From NCBI RefSeq assembly GCF_016735595.1, contig NZ_JAERRB010000017.1, positions 98,601-162,600 of the forward strand: a DNA stretch of 64,000 bases, given 5' to 3'. Made by a program: the position numbers and the translations under genes. A model generated the notes under the pieces. It saw only the letters and a list, made by a program, of their open reading frames with translations, did no database searches and was not told where the DNA came from. Shown one piece after another: positions 61,823 through 64,000 of this stretch (within the stretch, counting starts at the first letter, position 1; every line of letters begins with the position of its first letter). Source of the stretch: Chryseolinea lacunae. Lineage in GTDB: Bacteria > Bacteroidota > Bacteroidia > Cytophagales > Cyclobacteriaceae.

Positions 61823-62305
61823 ATGAGTAAGATTTGGAATTGGTTTAGAAGCATTGTGGTGAACGATGCAACGTTCGACCTTGAACAGAGGAGGTTGAAT
61901 TGGGTCTATATTCCATGGGAACTGCGGGGCGTCGTCAACGATGGCTCCATTTCACGGCAGTGTTATGTCTTCGATGGCGCGAACTTCACGGCCACCACGC
62001 CGCCCACCGGCATGCGCATACCTCCTGGAGGCAGCCAGCGCGTCTACCCCTTCATCATCACCCCTCCAGGACGCGACCGGCAACACACTCTGGCAACAGA
62101 AGTTCACCGCGCCGTGGCCACCACCGTTCAGGTTGCAGCCCCGCAGCGTGGCACAACGCTGTGCCTCATGCCCGGCGGCAGCGTGACGCAGGCCTCCTGC
62201 CCGTCGGTGTTCCCAACCCCGCATCGGCTAACCCCAGCATCGAAGTCGGCACCAATGAAAATTCCATCGGATGGAAAAAAGTATCAATTTGAACAACAGG
62301 GATAG
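61823..62305 (+). CDS. doubtful or decayed ORF
   Basis: An open frame of 160 codons begins MSKIWNWFRSIVV and reads plausibly to about residue 80 (WVYIPWELRG, CYVFDGANFTA, PPGGSQRVYPFIITPP). After that its composition becomes unlike protein, while the +1 frame gives DATGNTLWQQKFTA and the +2 frame gives NPSIEVGTNENSIGWKKVSI at the end. This fits one gene broken by two frameshifts. The family is not recognised. No neighbour supports a role. Confidence 0.35.
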   Translation: MSKIWNWFRSIVVNDATFDLEQRRLNWVYIPWELRGVVNDGSISRQCYVFDGANFTATTPPTGMRIPPGGSQRVYPFIITPPGRDRQHTLATEVHRAVATTVQVAAPQRGTTLCLMPGGSVTQASCPSVFPTPHRLTPASKSAPMKIPSDGKKYQFEQQG

Positions 62306-62368
62306 CCCCAATGAAATAGAATCCTGCATAAATCCACTCCTGTTATGCTGGCTTATTTTTTGGATTGA

Positions 62369-63781
62369 ATGGTCAAAAGAGTCAGACATATAGGTAAAGG
62401 ATCATTAGGAAGCGACGTGGCCTTTTACACTACACCTTGTGACCAAACCTATCAAAAAAATGCTTCAATGTGGTTAAACGCTATCTGGATTAACGGATTA
62501 AAGATCGGCTACCATCAATCCATCTCCGGCTTGGAAAGAACCAGAATCATGATACTTAATGGGGTTGCCATAGTAACTTCGATATCTGTGATGGCCTATG
62601 CCATTGGGTACAGTCTAATCGGATACAGATATTATTATGGTCCTCTGTATATCCTTCCGGTGGCGGTCCTTGTATTATCCCTGAACTATCACGGAAAATA
62701 TTTCTCTTCCCGAGTGGCATATTCACTAGGTTCGATATTGGTAATTACCTATTGGTGTTATGAAGGGAGAGGAAACGGAAATGAATATACTTTGGTTGGT
62801 TTAGCGACCACCTGCACCCTGATATTTAGCCAGCGCTGGATTGTCTATTCTAATAATTTCGTATGCCTGCTGATTTTTTCGAGCTACAAATATCTTGACC
62901 AAACTGTGCCATTTGAGCCCGATCAAACAATTAATTATAATATCCTCCCCTGGATAATCCTTTCCAATACAGTCGCCGTTATCGCCTTTCAAATGACATT
63001 ATTCCGTGATCTCGCGCACTACTACGACAGGAAATTATTAACTAAATATCATGAAAAAAACACCTTACTGGCGCAACAAAAACGAACAGAGGAACAATTA
63101 AAAGCATCAAATGATAGATTCCAAGCTATCACAGCGCATCTGGAAAATGTGGTCGAGAAACAAACTATTGAACTTCAGACACTCGTCAATGCTATTAACG
63201 TAAATATATTCATGTCAGAAAGTGACTTGAATGGACGTTTCACAAACGTAAATGAACATGTGGTCATTGCTTCTGAATATTCGCGAGAAGAATTGATAGG
63301 AAGCCATTACACGATACTTGCCTCAGGTCGGTATTCCAACGATTTTTTTGAGGAAAGAAGAAGAACACTTATGGAAGGAAGGACGTGGCGCGGTGAGGTT
63401 GAACATAAGACCAAGCACGGGGCTTTACTATGGTTCGATTGCGTGGTCATACCCATTCAAGACGGCCGGAAGGAAATACAATCTTTCTTGACCCTTGGAC
63501 TGTCCATCACTGAGCGAAAAGTACACGAACAAATGATGAACGAAACCCATAAGCTCCTTGAGGCAATTACTTTTAAGACCTCGCACAACATACGAGGTCC
63601 GCTGGCCAGGGTAAAAGGTCTGGCGGAACTCGTCAAAAGAGATCAGATCGGAGCTGCGGAATTCAAAATGATCGCTGAAAAAATGGTACTTTCTTCCAAT
63701 GAGTTAAATCACTTCACAAGCGAACTTGTCACCTTTGTTCAAAATCATCAGGAATCTATTAAGGGTAATTCCAAAAATTAA
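62369..63781 (+). CDS. membrane PAS sensor with histidine box, no ATPase domain
   Basis: The product has up to 470 residues, with five or six membrane helices in the first ~220, a short coiled coil, and a PAS domain (about 270-390; LNGRFTNVNEHVVIASEYSR, ending GLSITERKVHE). A DHp-like helix pair follows with the histidine box SHNIRGPLARVKGL (about 405-440), then the stop with no HATPase. This shortened PAS-H-box form is common in Bacteroidota and probably signals through a partner kinase or regulator. The start is uncertain: ATG at 62468 is also possible. Confidence 0.75.
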   Translation: MVKRVRHIGKGSLGSDVAFYTTPCDQTYQKNASMWLNAIWINGLKIGYHQSISGLERTRIMILNGVAIVTSISVMAYAIGYSLIGYRYYYGPLYILPVAVLVLSLNYHGKYFSSRVAYSLGSILVITYWCYEGRGNGNEYTLVGLATTCTLIFSQRWIVYSNNFVCLLIFSSYKYLDQTVPFEPDQTINYNILPWIILSNTVAVIAFQMTLFRDLAHYYDRKLLTKYHEKNTLLAQQKRTEEQLKASNDRFQAITAHLENVVEKQTIELQTLVNAINVNIFMSESDLNGRFTNVNEHVVIASEYSREELIGSHYTILASGRYSNDFFEERRRTLMEGRTWRGEVEHKTKHGALLWFDCVVIPIQDGRKEIQSFLTLGLSITERKVHEQMMNETHKLLEAITFKTSHNIRGPLARVKGLAELVKRDQIGAAEFKMIAEKMVLSSNELNHFTSELVTFVQNHQESIKGNSKN

Positions 63782-63962
63782 AGGATACCTTTCACGTGAT
63801 CTGTTGTGATTTAGGAGGGTAATAGCTGTTTAGAAAGGTCCATTAAAAAACACAAGTAGGCCCTGCAATCTTTAAACTGTAGTAGTTCCGACTTAATCTG
63901 ACAGTTGGGTTAACTTAGAAGTGCAAACTATCTAAAGTCAAACCCTTTAAACTGTCAGAAAA

Positions 63963-64000
63963 ATGAGAACAGAATCTAAGTTAATCAAAACGAAATTAGG
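63963..64000 (+). CDS. possible gene start cut by the window end
   Basis: An ATG at 63963 opens a frame that stays open to the last base (MRTESKLIKTK). It could be the regulator paired with the PAS sensor, but only 12 codons are visible. Confidence 0.2.
   Translation, partial: MRTESKLIKTKL

Overview
The window looks like chromosome of a gliding-type Bacteroidota, most likely order Cytophagales. The signs are a SusC/SusD pair with a one-polypeptide hybrid two-component sensor, an ECF sigma/FecR/TonB-receptor signalling set, several proteins with type IX secretion (T9SS) C-terminal sorting domains, many lipoproteins, RHS/YD-repeat proteins, promoter -7 boxes of the TAnnTTTG type, and few Shine-Dalgarno sites. 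Species cannot be named from sequence alone. No rRNA, tRNA or CRISPR array was seen.

Layout. (1) 0.1-6.5 kb: small ordinary genes: two membrane/coiled-coil proteins, an AHSA1-type protein, a secreted ABM-type monooxygenase, a lipoprotein serine hydrolase (class C beta-lactamase fold) and a membrane-anchored alpha/beta hydrolase. (2) 6.5-22.3 kb, all minus strand: a polysaccharide utilisation locus aimed at pentose-containing glycans. It holds a decayed AraC gene, two GH43 glycosidases, SusD, SusC, a hybrid two-component regulator and a split (two-gene) transketolase that would feed released pentoses into the pentose phosphate pathway. (3) 22.4-39.5 kb: an accessory island marked by four copies of a ~209-bp element with inverted ends (TGGAGA[T/A]TCCGA) and internal TGACCA repeats, probably a non-autonomous relative of an IS21-like element. 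Between the copies lie a trypsin-like protease, a zinc-ribbon gene cut by one copy, a possible Ntn-hydrolase-like protein, a GNAT protein, and a ~12-kb RHS toxin/immunity locus with a NUMOD-repeat protein. (4) 39.6-42.3 kb: a compact cassette of two tiny membrane proteins, a DUF5675 protein, a 262-aa protein, a tiny helix-turn-helix protein and a 95-aa protein. The 262-aa and 95-aa proteins share an N-terminal motif. I regard this as the best candidate for an undescribed system. (5) 42.4-47.4 kb: a secreted nucleotide pyrophosphatase/phosphodiesterase-like enzyme, a phytase-like esterase with T9SS domain, and two small cytoplasmic proteins. (6) 47.5-61.5 kb, minus strand: ECF sigma factor, FecR, STN-type TonB receptor, beta-helix lipoprotein, IPT/TIG-propeller lipoprotein, T9SS leucine-rich-repeat protein, a lipoprotein and a T9SS subtilisin. 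This is a cell-surface signalling and surface-protein locus. (7) 61.8-64 kb: a doubtful, possibly decayed ORF and a PAS sensor with a histidine-box domain but no ATPase domain.

How they work together: region 2 senses, binds, imports and cuts a xylan/arabinan-like glycan and sends pentoses to transketolase. Region 6 is a surface receptor with its own sigma/anti-sigma control. Regions 3 and 4 are mobile or conflict-related cargo. Family assignments are from motif recognition by eye, with no database searches run.
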